Source: Nilaparvata lugens (Eukaryota > Arthropoda > Insecta > Hemiptera > Delphacidae). Taken from it: a stretch of DNA of 64,000 bases. Every line of letters begins with the position of its first letter. Positions within the stretch are counted from its first letter, which is position 1. A model generated the notes under the pieces. It did no database searches and was not told the origin of the DNA. It saw nothing but the letters and a program-made list of their open reading frames with translations. Positions 1 to 12,613 of this stretch are shown here, piece by piece. The position numbers were made by a program, and so were the translations under genes. Location of the stretch: positions 16,354,778 to 16,418,777 of the forward strand of contig NC_052510.1 in assembly GCF_014356525.2 (NCBI RefSeq), read 5' to 3'.

Positions 1-2871
1 TGCAGTCTGAAACAAACAAAATACAACTTTTAGAAACTGGTGACGAATACAGACTGTAACAAAGTTCGCTAATCATCTTCTACTTCATCTACTGCAGGTA
101 GACGAAGGGATCCAGGTTACTTTCTACTCTTTAAACACTAGGTTGAGACGTTGAAAAGTCAAGACATGTTTGTATTACACGCTAAGGAAATCTGTGAGCT
201 CAATCTGAGGTCAATAAAAATCTAACAATCGTTTTGATTTCTGTTGCTGCAGGTTTTCATTTAAGATTCATCCATGTTTGCTCTATCCAATAAATAAATA
301 AATAGCCCACAATATAACATAAAGATACAAATTCCAAAGTATGATAGAGGTCATACTGTATGTGAAAATTGGAAATATAATGTTAAGTTTGGAAGCCAAC
401 GAAGAAGTAAGATCAGGAAACATAGTATTATGTGCAGTAAGATGGATAGAGAAAGGTTTTACAGATGATTACAATCTAAAAGGTACTGCTAAGTTTTCTC
501 TACTTTGATGACTGACTACCAAGACTAGTCCGTCTTGAGACGTACAATTTTGTGTCAAAATTCTTCCTTATTATCTGTTTTGAACGAGATAATTTCAAAT
601 TGATACAACCATATCAGAATCAGTGTAAAACAATGTTCGCTTGGTTTAATATTCCTCATATAGCAATACTATTCAATTTTGTTACACGTCTCTATCAACA
701 TTGATTTTCCAGGTTTTCCAGGATTCTTAATAAATCTGATGGACCATGTTGTGATTCAATATAGATTCAATTGTCAATTACAATCAATAAATGTCCTAGG
801 AACCGGGCCTCAATTTAGCACAGATATCTTATCGTCTATTTGGTCTGTCATCACTTTAGTACGAGTTTATACTCATATGGGCATCATCCGTCAAAAAAAA
901 TAAAGAGGGACAATTGCTTTTGAGGTATAAATAAGTTTTCCAAAACAATGAATTCTATACTAAAGGATTGGTTGTACTCTTCTTCTCAAAAAATAGAATA
1001 TCACAATATTATCCACAACATTTACAACACTTGTAATCGGCTCTTCCTACGAGTTCAATATGGAATAATGGCAGCAATAATTGCCACCCATTTATTGTGA
1101 ATGGAGCCATGAATGAATTCGTCCGGCATGAATTTATGAATGAATGAAAGGGGAAGCCTGGTGCGCCTCTCGTCTTTTCAACAATTGCCGTCCTTTTATG
1201 AATGGATAAAAACACAGACTCAATTCATTGTTCGTATTGTTTACTACAGTGTATTGCCGGCCGGGAGCCACAGCCAATGAGAAGGCCTGATTGCTGTCAT
1301 CCGAAATAGAAAAGGATGGAGAGTTCTATTCTCATCCCAGATAGAAAAGAAGGGAGATACTTTGTTTTATCCTAAATGGAGACCAAAGGAAGTCCGCTCC
1401 ATTAGGTTTTGTGGACTGGGTGGTACCCAGCTACCAAATCATTTCAGCTCCATAGCTCCGATTTCAGCATTTCGGATCTATCTACTGTTACTGTGGGTCT
1501 ATCTTTCGGTTTCTACTGTCCATATGGTGGCGCGACAGCCTCTAAATACAGTGAGTGAATTAGGTGAATCGGAATGGGATAACCAGACCGAGTGATAACC
1601 GATGATAAGCTGTAATGGACTAGGCAGCAAACTTCATAATAATTTGTTGGAGATTTTCAGATACAGTCTCTCCTAAAATGGTGCCTTATCAGGAGTCTGT
1701 TTCACTTGATTAGTTAGCGACTTCGTCTCAACAATAGACATCTTCAATAGATTACAATGATTTCAGACATGTGTAGCATTGAAAGATGCGTTTTTGAGTA
1801 ATTTTTCAAAATTGAATGAATTTCCTCAAAATTGATATGCTGGAAAATCAAATATGTCATGAGATAGACAGTATGTTGTAGAATGTATCTTTATCAAAAT
1901 TTCATAAATCTATTTGCTTCCAATCCGGCAATCGATCTCCCCCAAGATTTTAACTAGAACTGCTCATGTCGCGAAGCGTAAAAGAAGTTTTTCCTTGGGA
2001 ATTTGCTTCCTTGGGAAACTTGATAATATCCAAATTTGAATACTTTCAAGAATGTCACCTGTAAAATGTTTTTCAAAAGCGTGGTGCATAGCCTCAAAGG
2101 AACAGACAAGTATTCTCATAGAACTATTCCTATATCCTCTGGTTGAAAATCATAGAAACTATAGTTTCTCGATGGTGAAATGTTATTGTTTCATCATAAT
2201 GTCACAGAGCATTAACCGCATGGAAATTTACTATTTGAATTATGAAGTGGCTTTTAGAGTTCAATTAGTGTGATTCCTTGACCTCTTCAATTTAGATAAT
2301 TTCGACTTCCTTCAGCTTGAATTCTTAGCTTCCACTGTGTAAGAGTAATAGTAGTAGATGAGCCAAGTTTTCTATTCCTTTCCAATAAATCTTATTTGCT
2401 ACATAAACATTATTTTGGAATTGCAATTTATAAGCACATAGTTCAATGATCAATTAAACTATAGTTCATAGTTCAATTATTAAGTTTTATACTAGCATGT
2501 ATTGTAGACCACTTGAAACAATTTTTATTTATCTTGTAACCTAAATACAGAAACCGTATGTGATAGAAAGTAGATTTATTGTCGAATTTTTTTTATCAAA
2601 GTATTGATCTCCTTTCTAGCAGTAGGCTGAGACAAGATTGAAAGAAATAGCAGTTCGCCGACTTGATCACTAGATAATATTTTCAGGTCGACAATATTAT
2701 TGTGAACACAATCCCAATTATAAACCCAGACAATCTTGTTTGGCATTAAACATATTATATTATATTGGTTCAACTTATTATAAGTATGATCAAGATAGTG
2801 GCGTGGGTTACACCTAGCTACATGATGTAATATAATTGCAATTGACCAGAATTCTACATCTACAAGTAGTT
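1..2871. other. AT-rich non-coding DNA
   Basis: I see no conserved coding sequence on either strand. The open frames here are short, lack recognisable domains and are broken by frequent stops. There is a short AATA-type microsatellite near 288-304 and an ATGAATGA-like run near 1105-1150. Nothing else can be supported. Confidence 0.6.
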
Positions 2872-3945
2872 ACTACTGCAGTAAGAAATAATACACCTAT
2901 TATGCCACATTACATTGCTGTTTTAGACGAGATTCATTGGGCCTTCGATTTATGTGCTTTGTGACATTTGAATGAGGAAATAAATCAGTTTCCGCGCAGA
3001 GGGTGTGCTATCGTGTTCTTATCTCTGTAATAGTAGTGGAATGAGAATGGAAATAATTGGATGCACTCATAGCTACGTAGCTAACAGTAGCTGAATCAGG
3101 TTTCACTCCTTGCAAGAGAAAGAGAATAATGTTGAAGACTTTGAACTGCTCCAAAGGTTTATATATTTTTATCAATGATCGGTAAAGTTAGCTTCTCTTT
3201 CTGGAGTAATAACTTGATAAGTTGATGATAATAATAATTCTCAACACTAACTCGTTCATACCGAAATGACCCCATACAGTACAACGCATTATTTTTCTTG
3301 TCGAATTGATCGCCCCATATATATTATTAGATATTTCGTAGAGTATTACCTATGCAGTAAATAGTTGTATTGAAATACCATTCACGAATTTAAATTTTAC
3401 TATCCATTTTTCAGCCAAAATATTTTTGAAAAAATAAAATTTTACCTGAATGACATGTGAAAGAACATCACGAGCAGGTATTTATAAATGGAAGTTGTCA
3501 ATAAATACCTACTTTTCAAATTGACATAATAAAAATAACACTATTCGCTTCCTTTTCCAGGACTTCACTCAAGTTATTTATTGGAACAGTTGAAGAGAAC
3601 ATAATTTCTCATTTGGTATCAATACACATTCAATCTATTGAATGAAAAAGACTAAGAAATTGTCAAAAAACCACAGATTTATTGATACTTAGAAAGACCG
3701 GTTTCGGTTATTACACCATTGTCAATCTCTGATGAACTCAGTTTATCTCTGATAAGTTTATCTCAGAATTTTTCATTCAATATGAATAATTACCACAATA
3801 TCAACTTCTCATCTAAACAAAAAGTGAAAACATTTAATCTAGTTTATTGTATAACGTGTTATTATAATCTAGCTGTATTAATGTCGCTTATTCTGATTAT
3901 TCTGATTATTGTTGCTTATTCAATTTTGAACATTATCAACTTCAA
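2872..3945 (+). repeat. Tandem duplication, copy 1 (about 1.07 kb)
   Basis: This segment, starting ACTACTGCAG, is repeated immediately downstream (3946-5008) at 1074-bp spacing. The copies differ by a handful of substitutions and three indels: 5 bp missing in copy 2 near 4395, 2 bp gained near 4672, and 10 bp missing near 4758. Two bases (AC) are shared at the junction. Near 3697 both copies contain the motif ACCGGTTTCGGT followed by ATTACACCATTGTC, which looks like the end of a dispersed repeat read from the minus strand. The 79-codon open frame at 3719-3958 is AT-driven and hydrophobic. I do not call it a gene. Confidence 0.9.
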
Positions 3946-5008
3946 ACTACTGCAGTAAGAAATAATACACCTATTATGCCACATTACATTGCTGTTTTAG
4001 ACGAGATTCATTGGGCCTTCGATTTATGTGCTTTGTGACATTTGAATGAGGAAATAAATCAGTTTCCGCGCAGAGGGTGTGCTATCGTGTTCTTATCTCT
4101 GTAATAGTAGTGGAATGAGAATGGAAATAATTGGATGCACTCATAGCTACGTAGCTAACAGTAGCTGAATCAGGTTTCACTCCTTGCAAGAGGAAGAGAA
4201 TAATGTTGGAGACTTTGAACTGCTCCAAAGGTTTATATATTTTTATCAATGATCGGTAAAGTTAGCTTCTCTTTCTGGAGTAATAACTTGATAAGTTGAT
4301 GATAATAATAATTCTCGACACTAACTCGTTCATACCGAAATGACCCCATACAGTACAACGCATTATTTTTCTTGTCGAATTGATCGCCCCATATATTAGA
4401 TATTTCGTAGAGTATTACCTATGCAGTAAATAGTTGTATTGAAATACCATTCACGAATTTAAATTTTACTATCCATTTTTCAGCCAAAATATTTTTGAAA
4501 AAATGAAATTTTACCTGAATGACATGTGAAAGAACATCACGAGCAGGTATTTATAAATGGAAGTTGTCAATAAATACCTACTTTTCAAATTGACATAATA
4601 AAAATAACACTATTCGCTTCCTTTTCCAGGACTTCACTCAAGTTATTTATTGGAACAGTTGAAGATAACATAATATTTCTCATTTGATATCGATACACAT
4701 TCAATCTATTGAATGAAAAAGACTAAGAAATTGTCAAAAAACCACAGATTTATTGATACCGGTTTCGGTCATTACACCATTGTCAATCTCTGATGAACTC
4801 AGTTTATCTCTGATAAGTTTATCTCAGAATTTTTCATTCAATATGAATAATTACCACAATATCAACTTCTCATCTAAACAAAAAGTGAAAAAATTTAATC
4901 TAGTTTATTGTATAACGTGTTATTATAATCTAGCTGTATTAATGTCGCTTATTCTGATTATTCTGATTATTGTTGCTTATTCAATTTTGAACATTATCAA
5001 CTTCAAAC
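3946..5008 (+). repeat. Tandem duplication, copy 2 (about 1.06 kb)
   Basis: This is the second copy of the segment starting at 2872, in the same orientation and directly abutting it. Similarity ends at TTCAAAC (5002-5008), after which the sequence is unrelated. The 10-bp deletion relative to copy 1 removes bases just before the CCGGTTTCGG motif. The 99-codon open frame at 4753-5052 is the counterpart of the one in copy 1. It is not independently conserved evidence of coding, because the copies are recent duplicates. Confidence 0.9.
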
Positions 5009-8000
5009 AACCCCAACAAGAATTTCAATGTAGATATCAACTATCTACTTAACTTCTTAATCAATCTGGAAGAGTCTTATCGATGTTATTGAACCGAGAT
5101 CATTTCTGCAGCAGAGCTTTCTGTTTGTAGAGGAGTGAAACCTTAAGAAGCTAAAAGCATGTAGCAGACTAGACACACACATGACATGGAGCCTCGCCAG
5201 CTCACCAGCTATCGGCACTCTTCGCTGCAAAACTTGTAAGAGGATTAGACAGAGGCTTCTCAGTCTCCGAGCATGTTTCGATGCTTCCCAGTTCGCACTT
5301 GATCCTACTTCGTGACGCTCTCAGTCAGATTCTCTTCAAACTCTCAGCATTGGTTGAATGAGAAGCGTTGGTGCTACCTACAAGAAATACTGACAGTAGA
5401 CTGTGGATCTAACTGTGTGTAATATTGCACTACATAAGCTGCATAGCGCACACAAGGCGAGAGCTTTAGGCAAAGTGGTGCCTCGGAGTCAAGTGAAGTG
5501 TCTGATGACGCCAAAGAGCTCGAAATCCTCTTGCAAAGTAGAGTTAGAGCTCTGTTTTGTTGGCCTAACTCATGCTATCATCATCCTATGGTTTCCAAAG
5601 TTGGACCGCGAAGTATCAATCGCCTTATGCGTTCGATACCACTTACTGCGATTCGGGTCCAATGTGGATTGAGGGGAATATTAATGTTTACTTGAAAGCT
5701 AGAACAACATTTTAACAAGAACATATCGAATAGATACATCGAGAAAATTTTGCTAAGTCAATGTGGGTCACTTACTCGATATTACTAGTAAATAATATCA
5801 TTCATTGTTATTTTAAAAAAGTTGAGAATTTACCTGAAGTATTTCACTAACAAATTCCGAACAATATTATCTTCGAAGTGTGTTTCAGTTGGCTCTCAAT
5901 AATTAATTGAAGTTAATATGTGGAAAACTGTCTATAGAGCTTCTATGTATAGGATAAGTAGCTGAGCCACTTTGAGAAGTAACGTTTTGATTCAATAGCA
6001 TCAACCAAAAGGAATCTAACATAACGATTTTCTCAGCTGGTTTGATGATTTTGTTTGTTTCCCCAAGGCCTGATTAGCTAAGAACGCTTCCTTGCATCGT
6101 TTATGAACACACATTTCCGACAAGTTGTCCCATTGGCAAATGTGGGATCGTTATGTTGAACAAAGACGAGGTAATTCCAACCAATGGTGACAGCACCTCA
6201 ATTTCAAGATATTGGTGAATATGCAAAGAGAATGGCAGAACATTGTTGTCTTAATGTGTATGGTAATGTAGTTGTTGAACATATCCATTTTTTTATTCAT
6301 GGCAGCAATCAGAGTCAAATGCCAAAACTCAATACTACTTCCACCGATAGAATAGTTTGATCGAAATATCACTTAATCACTCAGAGCTTGATTCAAATCA
6401 AGAACTGGAATTCACAAACTTACAATATCAGGCGGGAGAGATTGCAACTGTAACTGATCACTGTAGGTGTATTGGTTTCGCATAAATTACCTATCGCTAA
6501 CCTAAATTTGTTGTCTCTTCTCGTGATAACGAATATTTCCCAGATATTCTGCCACTGCATTGTTACGCCTCAGGCATTGTTATAATTGTTTACTGCCGAC
6601 CGTAACAGAAATTTGTTTACTAAATTGTCAAATTACCGCCTGAAATTAGGAGTGAGAAGAGATTCTACGCGGTGTAAAAAGAGATACACAGTACAAACCA
6701 GACCGGAAATGGCCACAATCCACAATACATTCTGGCTTATTCTGAACAATGGAACGTGTCAGAAACTGCCCTGTCATTGTTGTAAATGTGGATGGATCTA
6801 TGAGCTTTCCTGGCTGCCAGAGAACCAACTTTCTTGGTCTATCATTTTCTTAGTAACAAGCGGAAATGGAGTACTGCACCTTTGAAAATCGTAAGAATCG
6901 TGCACCGAAAAAGGATCCAAGACAGGATGGATGTGTAGCTAGGGCTATCATTAATGAATAATTGTTATTGTGACAGGAGTTAATTGCAACAGGAATATGG
7001 CTGAGCATTGGTGTGAAATGTGCCAGTCATTTCAATGAGATGGAGCTGATTGTCGTCAATTTACAAAGCTCAGAAATTCGTGTATTCATTCAATAGTTCC
7101 TATTCACAATCTAGTGAATTTGATGTGCTGTAATCGAATTCAAATAATTTTAGTATGATGGTATATTATAAATACTAACATATGTCCAAAGTATAGCCCA
7201 CTCGTAATCGTTCCAATAAAGGGAAGTTTGTAATGCTCCAATCAATAATTGGATGGAATAGGCAGGCATCTCATAAATCCTTATTCAAAGACCTTTACAA
7301 AATTGGTTATAATCTCTTCCAATTTCCAATAATTAAGGCACCAAAAATCTTCTACAAAATTCGTTACAGTTTCTTCTCATTTCTACCACAGTAATTCAGT
7401 ACTAAATACAGTACTTCTTCGAAATGATCTGTATAAACCCCTAAAAAATTCAACGGAACAAGAATCAACTGTCAGTGGGTGTATCATTTCCCACTAGAAG
7501 GTGAAAACAGGATAGGCTGCAATAGGGGCTGCGTTGCTACCCAGTATGTCACAGCCTGCACAATAGGTACAGCCAGCTTGATTACCATGTCAAAGCAAGC
7601 AGCGCCTATGAATGAAACACACTTAACATGGCAGCCTGTGATTAGACAAAGCTATAGGTATCATTTACTACGCATTATAGTAAATATAAATATAGAACAA
7701 TATTGTAACCTACATGAGTACCATGCTATTGATATCATACCCTCTTGATAAATTTGTACCTCGCAGTTGTATAGTGATATACCAAGCACAATTATTATAT
7801 CACTATCCCAGTCCGTCTGGTGAATTGCTGTATACGTTCTCATTGTACTGCCCATTATCATTATCATCATCATCATTGAACTCAACTCTATTATTTCTGT
7901 GTATAATAGAGGTGTGTAATATGATACTATAGATTCAAGCCTGTTCAAGTAGATGGATTTAGAGGGTCTTACAGAACTAACAAGAGTGAAAGAGATAGAA

Positions 8001-9205
8001 ATAATGTTGGAAAGGAGAGAGCAGCTTCGTTTTTGTATAGAACGTTTCGAGAGCAAGGGAGATAGAGATAGTTTGAAAGAGAGGGTGATTGAGAGTAAGT
8101 ATGCGAGTGTGATAGTGATCCGCCTTTTAAGAGCGTGTAAGTGGATATACCAGATCATTTCATCCAATAAAAAATATAATAATAGAATACAAGAATGCTT
8201 TTCGCTTGTTTTGGCAATTTACAATGGATGAAGATAATAAACGGTTTGTTCAATAGAGCAGCTTCTGAAAGTTGTTGAGAGGGTAGAGAACATCACACGC
8301 TTCAAGCTACTAAAACATTGAGTTGTCAGCTCACATTCAGAACATTTTATTTGGGCATTGATTTTTAATATTTTTAACAGAGAAGTTTAAGAATAAGTGA
8401 ATGTTTTTCAATATTCTTGATTTTAGACTAAACTGTATTGCATTGCATTGATTGAATACTTTCTAAACCTGCAAGGATAAAATGATTCCGCTTATAACTT
8501 GAATTTTGTGAATATAATCATTCATTTTCAAAATATCTATCAATAGGGCTTCTTGAAAATATAACAGAAGGATACAAGTAATATTCTATAATTGAACAAT
8601 CATTTACATTCATTATCATTTCGATTAAAATCGTGAATTATAAAGTTGATATTTCAGTGAAAAATCGTATTCAACTTGATAAAGCAAATGCATAAGAAGG
8701 GTTATTCGGTCAAATCCTCAACTTAGAATGTAAACACATTTAAAATGAAATTGATCAACATTGAAAGCTTCTGTACTTTTCCAACGTTCAAAATTGAATC
8801 CTGACATGAGATACACTTGTTATCTACCTATAGTTCAAAAAGAGTAATGTGCCGTGAATTTTTGAAAATATTCACTAGCTACTCAGATTGTATCCTACCT
8901 ACCTATCAACTATTCATTCATTCAGTCGTATGGCCCGACGCCAACACCAGCCTTGAAATTCTTTTCAGGAAATAAAATAATAATCAGGTCTTAGACCCTC
9001 GTCTCCAAAACCTATCAACTATAATGGGTGATTTTGACGTAAAACTTTCAAAAAAGGATAAAAATGAGACAGGCTTCACTTTAAAGTAGAAACCTCGATG
9101 AATTCCATTCAAAAATAACATTCAATTCAATACTAGTCCAAATACAGGGGAGTCTATTAGAAGCTCATGTAATCAAGAAGTACAAAGTGGTTGAGAAGCA
9201 AACAT
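5009..9205. other. Non-coding DNA
   Basis: No recognisable gene. Open frames up to 168 codons (for example 7661-8167 on the minus strand) have low-complexity I/S/L-rich composition and overlap open frames on the other strand, which is typical of chance in AT-rich DNA. A short TCATCA microsatellite lies near 7855-7875. No repeat ends or RNA genes could be supported. Confidence 0.55.
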
Positions 9206-9480
9206 TGTGCAGTCATGAAAGATCCGAAAGAGGAAAGAGAGATGGAAGTTGAGACTGGATATACAAGAGTATTTTCAGGAGAGAGAGAAAATATTGAAGG
9301 CGGAGAATGCAGCAGCTAATGAAGAAATAAATAAGGTAAATTGAGTGCAAAACGGCGGCATGCGCCAGAGGGAGGAGGGAAAAGAAAAAGAAGAGAGAGG
9401 TGAGATAAAAAAGTATGGGTATTGAAGAAAATGAGAGAGTGAAAAGGGCAGAGAGGAGAGAGAAAGGCTCTTGTTACCAG
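9206..9480 (+). repeat. Purine-rich (GA) tract
   Basis: The plus strand is dominated by A and G (runs such as GAGGGAGGAGGGAAAAG) for roughly 270 bases. A shorter pyrimidine-rich stretch at 9530-9600 follows it, so the two could pair in part. The minus-strand ORF at 9316-9528 is an F/L/S/P-rich by-product of this composition. Confidence 0.7.
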
Positions 9481-9600
9481 TGGCCCAATCTTTGTGGTTG
9501 CGCCCATTAACTTACAGAAGCACCTCAAGGCTCCTCTCTCAAAAGCATTTTTCTCTCTTCCTCTCTATTCTTTATCCAATATCCTCTCTCATTCACCCTT

Positions 9601-10617
9601 GCATTCGACTGCTTCTCATGCAATATGAGTAGAAAATCAGTGCCCATGCTGCCGTTAATGCTAATTTTGTGCTAATACTTCTTCCACTGCTTGGCTAACG
9701 GCATTCGAAGCTGGTTTGGTCAACATTTTTCTGCCATAACCACTTATCACAGCCAACGATCAGATCAGCCCAAACACCACTCTGATCTCCATCTACTGAA
9801 CAACCATTCAATTATCACTCCACCGGCTTTTATTGTCTTATTGCTCCATAAACAAACATTTCTACTATGAGCAAATCTCAATTGGATTTACACACCTTTT
9901 GATCAGTTGCACTACATTCAATGTGTTTTGAATGGTCTGGGCTGATCTGATTCTCCAATTTGAGTGTCGCATTTTATCTTTTCAATTTCCATTACATCTA
10001 CAAGTAATTGTGTAGAAAATATTACATTTTAAAGTTATGAACTCAATATTATGAATAAAAGTAATAAGTAATATAGAGAATATGATTACTTGGTAGGTTC
10101 ACTCATCTTAGAAAGAGAAAAAGAGAGTTATGAGCACTACCAACATTTTTAATCAGAGTGATAAATGTAACTGAGACCATAGTCATTTAGTAGGTGGTTT
10201 CATCTCTCAACATCATCCCATCCATAACTGATGCTCAAGCTCAGTGATGATGAGGAAATTGTACTCAGTAAAAATTCCCATTCTTGAAGCTTACAATTTT
10301 TTTATGTTCGTGACACGTCATTTTTTTGAGTTGGTCTGGAAATAATTTGAAATAACGAATTCTTCGATCACTGAAGTTGAGGCTTATGAGAATATACAAG
10401 TTTCAAAGTGTTGAAAACCATGGAGTCAGAAGTTTCAAATGATTTTTTGAACATTCAAAATAGTTTTGGAGTATCGCAATTGGTGTCATTTTCAAAATAG
10501 GAGAGGAAGTGAGGTCGAATGATGAAGGTATTTGGCGTTGAACTTCAAATCGGATGTGGCATGTGCTCTCCAAGTGGAAGAGGTTGCAGTCTGTGATTGA
10601 AACCAGAGAAGACCGAA
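9601..10617. other. Non-coding DNA left of the LTR element
   Basis: AT-rich sequence with no supported gene, ending at the target-site duplication of the retrotransposon. The 74-codon minus-strand open frame at 10403-10627 runs into the LTR and has no recognisable family. Confidence 0.5.
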
Positions 10618-10621
10618 AGGG
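10618..10621 (+). repeat. Target-site duplication, left (AGGG)
   Basis: The four bases immediately before the LTR TGTCAC end are AGGG. The same four bases follow the other LTR at 19363-19366. A 4-bp duplication is within the range usual for Ty3/gypsy and BEL-type integrases. Confidence 0.85.
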
Positions 10622-12613
10622 TGTCACGTTATTCTTTATATAAAATAACGATTAGCCTCCTGCTTGGCATCAGTCGGTAAAGCATGAGATTTAATATAAT
10701 AGGGCGTGGTTTTCTAATAATATTCAGTCTTAAAAAATCTTGATAGGCCTAGATATGGGCTTCTCCAATAACTCTTGTAATTCAATAATAATAAATATAT
10801 ATATATATAAATGATACTTATACTACAGAGATGAGGAATATAAAATAAATTGCACACCATGAAAATTTTACACATATATTACATAAATAATGCAAAGATC
10901 AGTCGAGGCAAAAAATATATATAGAGCGATAAAAAATATAATATAAAAATAGAACAATATTTGAAATCAATAAAAATATCACAGGCTAACTTTATATTCT
11001 AGATTTATGGCACGAATCATTACCATGTGCCTTTATCTTGAAATCATATGCATTCTTTGGCATGTAGCTGTGACATGTACTTGCTAATACTTGTCTGCTT
11101 GGATAATTCAATCATAAATATGTGCTCTAAGATCAGCTTGATAAATTAGCCACTAATAATCCAAATATATCTATATATTAAAATCTCTAGTATTTAGTAG
11201 ATTTATTTGTATCGAATATATATTTTTATCTCAGGGTGCAAGATTCGGCACCTGACGGAATAGGTAGAGCCATTCATCTAGTGAATTAGAACTATGATAA
11301 ATTATCGCAAATTGTATTGCAAAAAATTAAATATTGTATGCATATGTTTTAATAGCCTAGATTTCGTACTTCTTTGATTAAATAGAAATTTCTAAAATAT
11401 TGATCTATATATTTTTCTTTCAATTAAATACCTTTAATACTAATTTTTACTTGCGCAAGTATTACTCTTATTAATTTCTTAACTTATAATAACCCTTTCG
11501 GCGAGCTAGCTTTGATCATCAGATTATTTCGAAGCACTAGGGCGCCCATCACTAAATTCAAATTTAAATCACTCACGTGTCGAAAATCTTCTTGTAAGCC
11601 GCCGATGTCGATCCAACTCCATGCGGTCCGGGAATATGGTAGCCGGAATCGTCTCCTCCAAGGGGTTTATAAATTTAATTAAAATGAAAAATGACTTCTG
11701 CTTCACAATAGCATCACGAAGTCTTTTAAGAAATTTAATAATTTACTTTAACTTTAATTTTTACAAAATTATTAATAAGGTACTTCGCTCTAAAATATTT
11801 GGGGTCCTCTTATGGTGGCATCTGGCTGGCGAGTGCTGGTTCTTCCTTCTCAAGTTTTACAGATCCTCTTTCCGACTTTCAAATTAGCATAAAATTTAAA
11901 TATCTCAATCCTCCGCCATTAAATTCAAATAGATCTTACAAAGAATGCCAAAATATTGCTTAGATTATATGATTAATATTTCTTTGCATTCGAGCCATAT
12001 TGATAACATAGATTACACAAATTTTTACACGAAATCTACTACAATTATATAAATATATAGAAATATTTTTGAACTGGCCTACAGTTGCCGCCTATTAACT
12101 GCCGTTTTACTATTGGTGCATGCAAATTTTATTAGGTATTCATGCGCCTGGTAACTCTTATTTCCTAAATACATTAAATTATTTTTATTTGGTTTTATAT
12201 TTATGCTCTTTGCATGCTAGTTAATATTATATATATTAATATTAATTCCATGCTAACTAATAATTAGCCACGTGGACGGGTGTTTTCTCACATTGCACAC
12301 CGTCTGATTGCAATAAAGCTCTGCCAAGGGGTTTTGGTCAGATTCTACGTTCTTCGGTTTGATCGATCTCTAGGTCACCGATCTGTGAATACATCTATCT
12401 AACCTCAATCTTCAAATATTTTATAAATAATATATTTATGAGTAATAAACTTCCTTCAAATCCTTTTTAAGTTCTTGTACCATTTAGCCAGAACAAGCTG
12501 ATGCTATCTTATCTTGATTATTATCTGCTTGGCGATATTAGCCAATTACTTTATTTTTAGACCTATTACTATTTCTGTTAGGTTTTTTCTCTACCCAAAT
12601 TAAATATGTTACA
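10622..12613 (-). repeat. 3' LTR of the retrotransposon (left copy)
   Basis: The sequence begins TGTCACGTTA and ends ATGTTACA on the plus strand, so read in element sense it runs TGTAAC...GTGACA with the usual TG...CA ends. It is 1992 bp and matches 17368-19362 nearly base for base. The differences I found are one substitution near 11566 and single-base length changes near 11395, 11730, 11970, 12587 and 12600. The adjacent internal bases in element sense end CCCAGGGGCGCG, only a weak candidate polypurine tract. Open frames inside it (for example 11621-11887) are not conserved coding. Confidence 0.95.
10655..10712 (+). other. tRNA-Lys-like sequence inside the LTR (left copy)
   Basis: On the plus strand, antisense to the element, the segment contains CAGTCGGTAAAGCATGAGA, then TTTAAT and later GGGCGTGG. 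This closely follows the D-arm and anticodon-stem region of animal tRNA-Lys(CUU), where AGTCGGTAGAGCATGAGAC is followed by the anticodon loop, a TTAAT and GGTCGTGG. The anticodon loop, T-arm box and acceptor stem are not intact, so this is not a functional tRNA gene. It is either a tRNA-derived insertion fixed in the LTR or a coincidence. The second LTR carries the same sequence at 17401-17458. Confidence 0.5.

Noticed and set aside
3719..5052. Two similar ORFs encoding an S/N-rich then hydrophobic peptide, suggestive of a duplicated gene
   Set aside because: The similarity is due to the 1.07 kb DNA duplication, which extends well outside the frames. The start and stop regions differ between copies.
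7661..8167. 168-codon minus-strand ORF
   Set aside because: I/S/L/M-rich, opposed by a plus-strand frame (7953-8231) and containing TCATCA microsatellite sequence. No family recognised.
10655..10712. Functional tRNA-Lys gene
   Set aside because: The anticodon loop, T-arm and paired acceptor stem are not intact. Only a partial resemblance remains.
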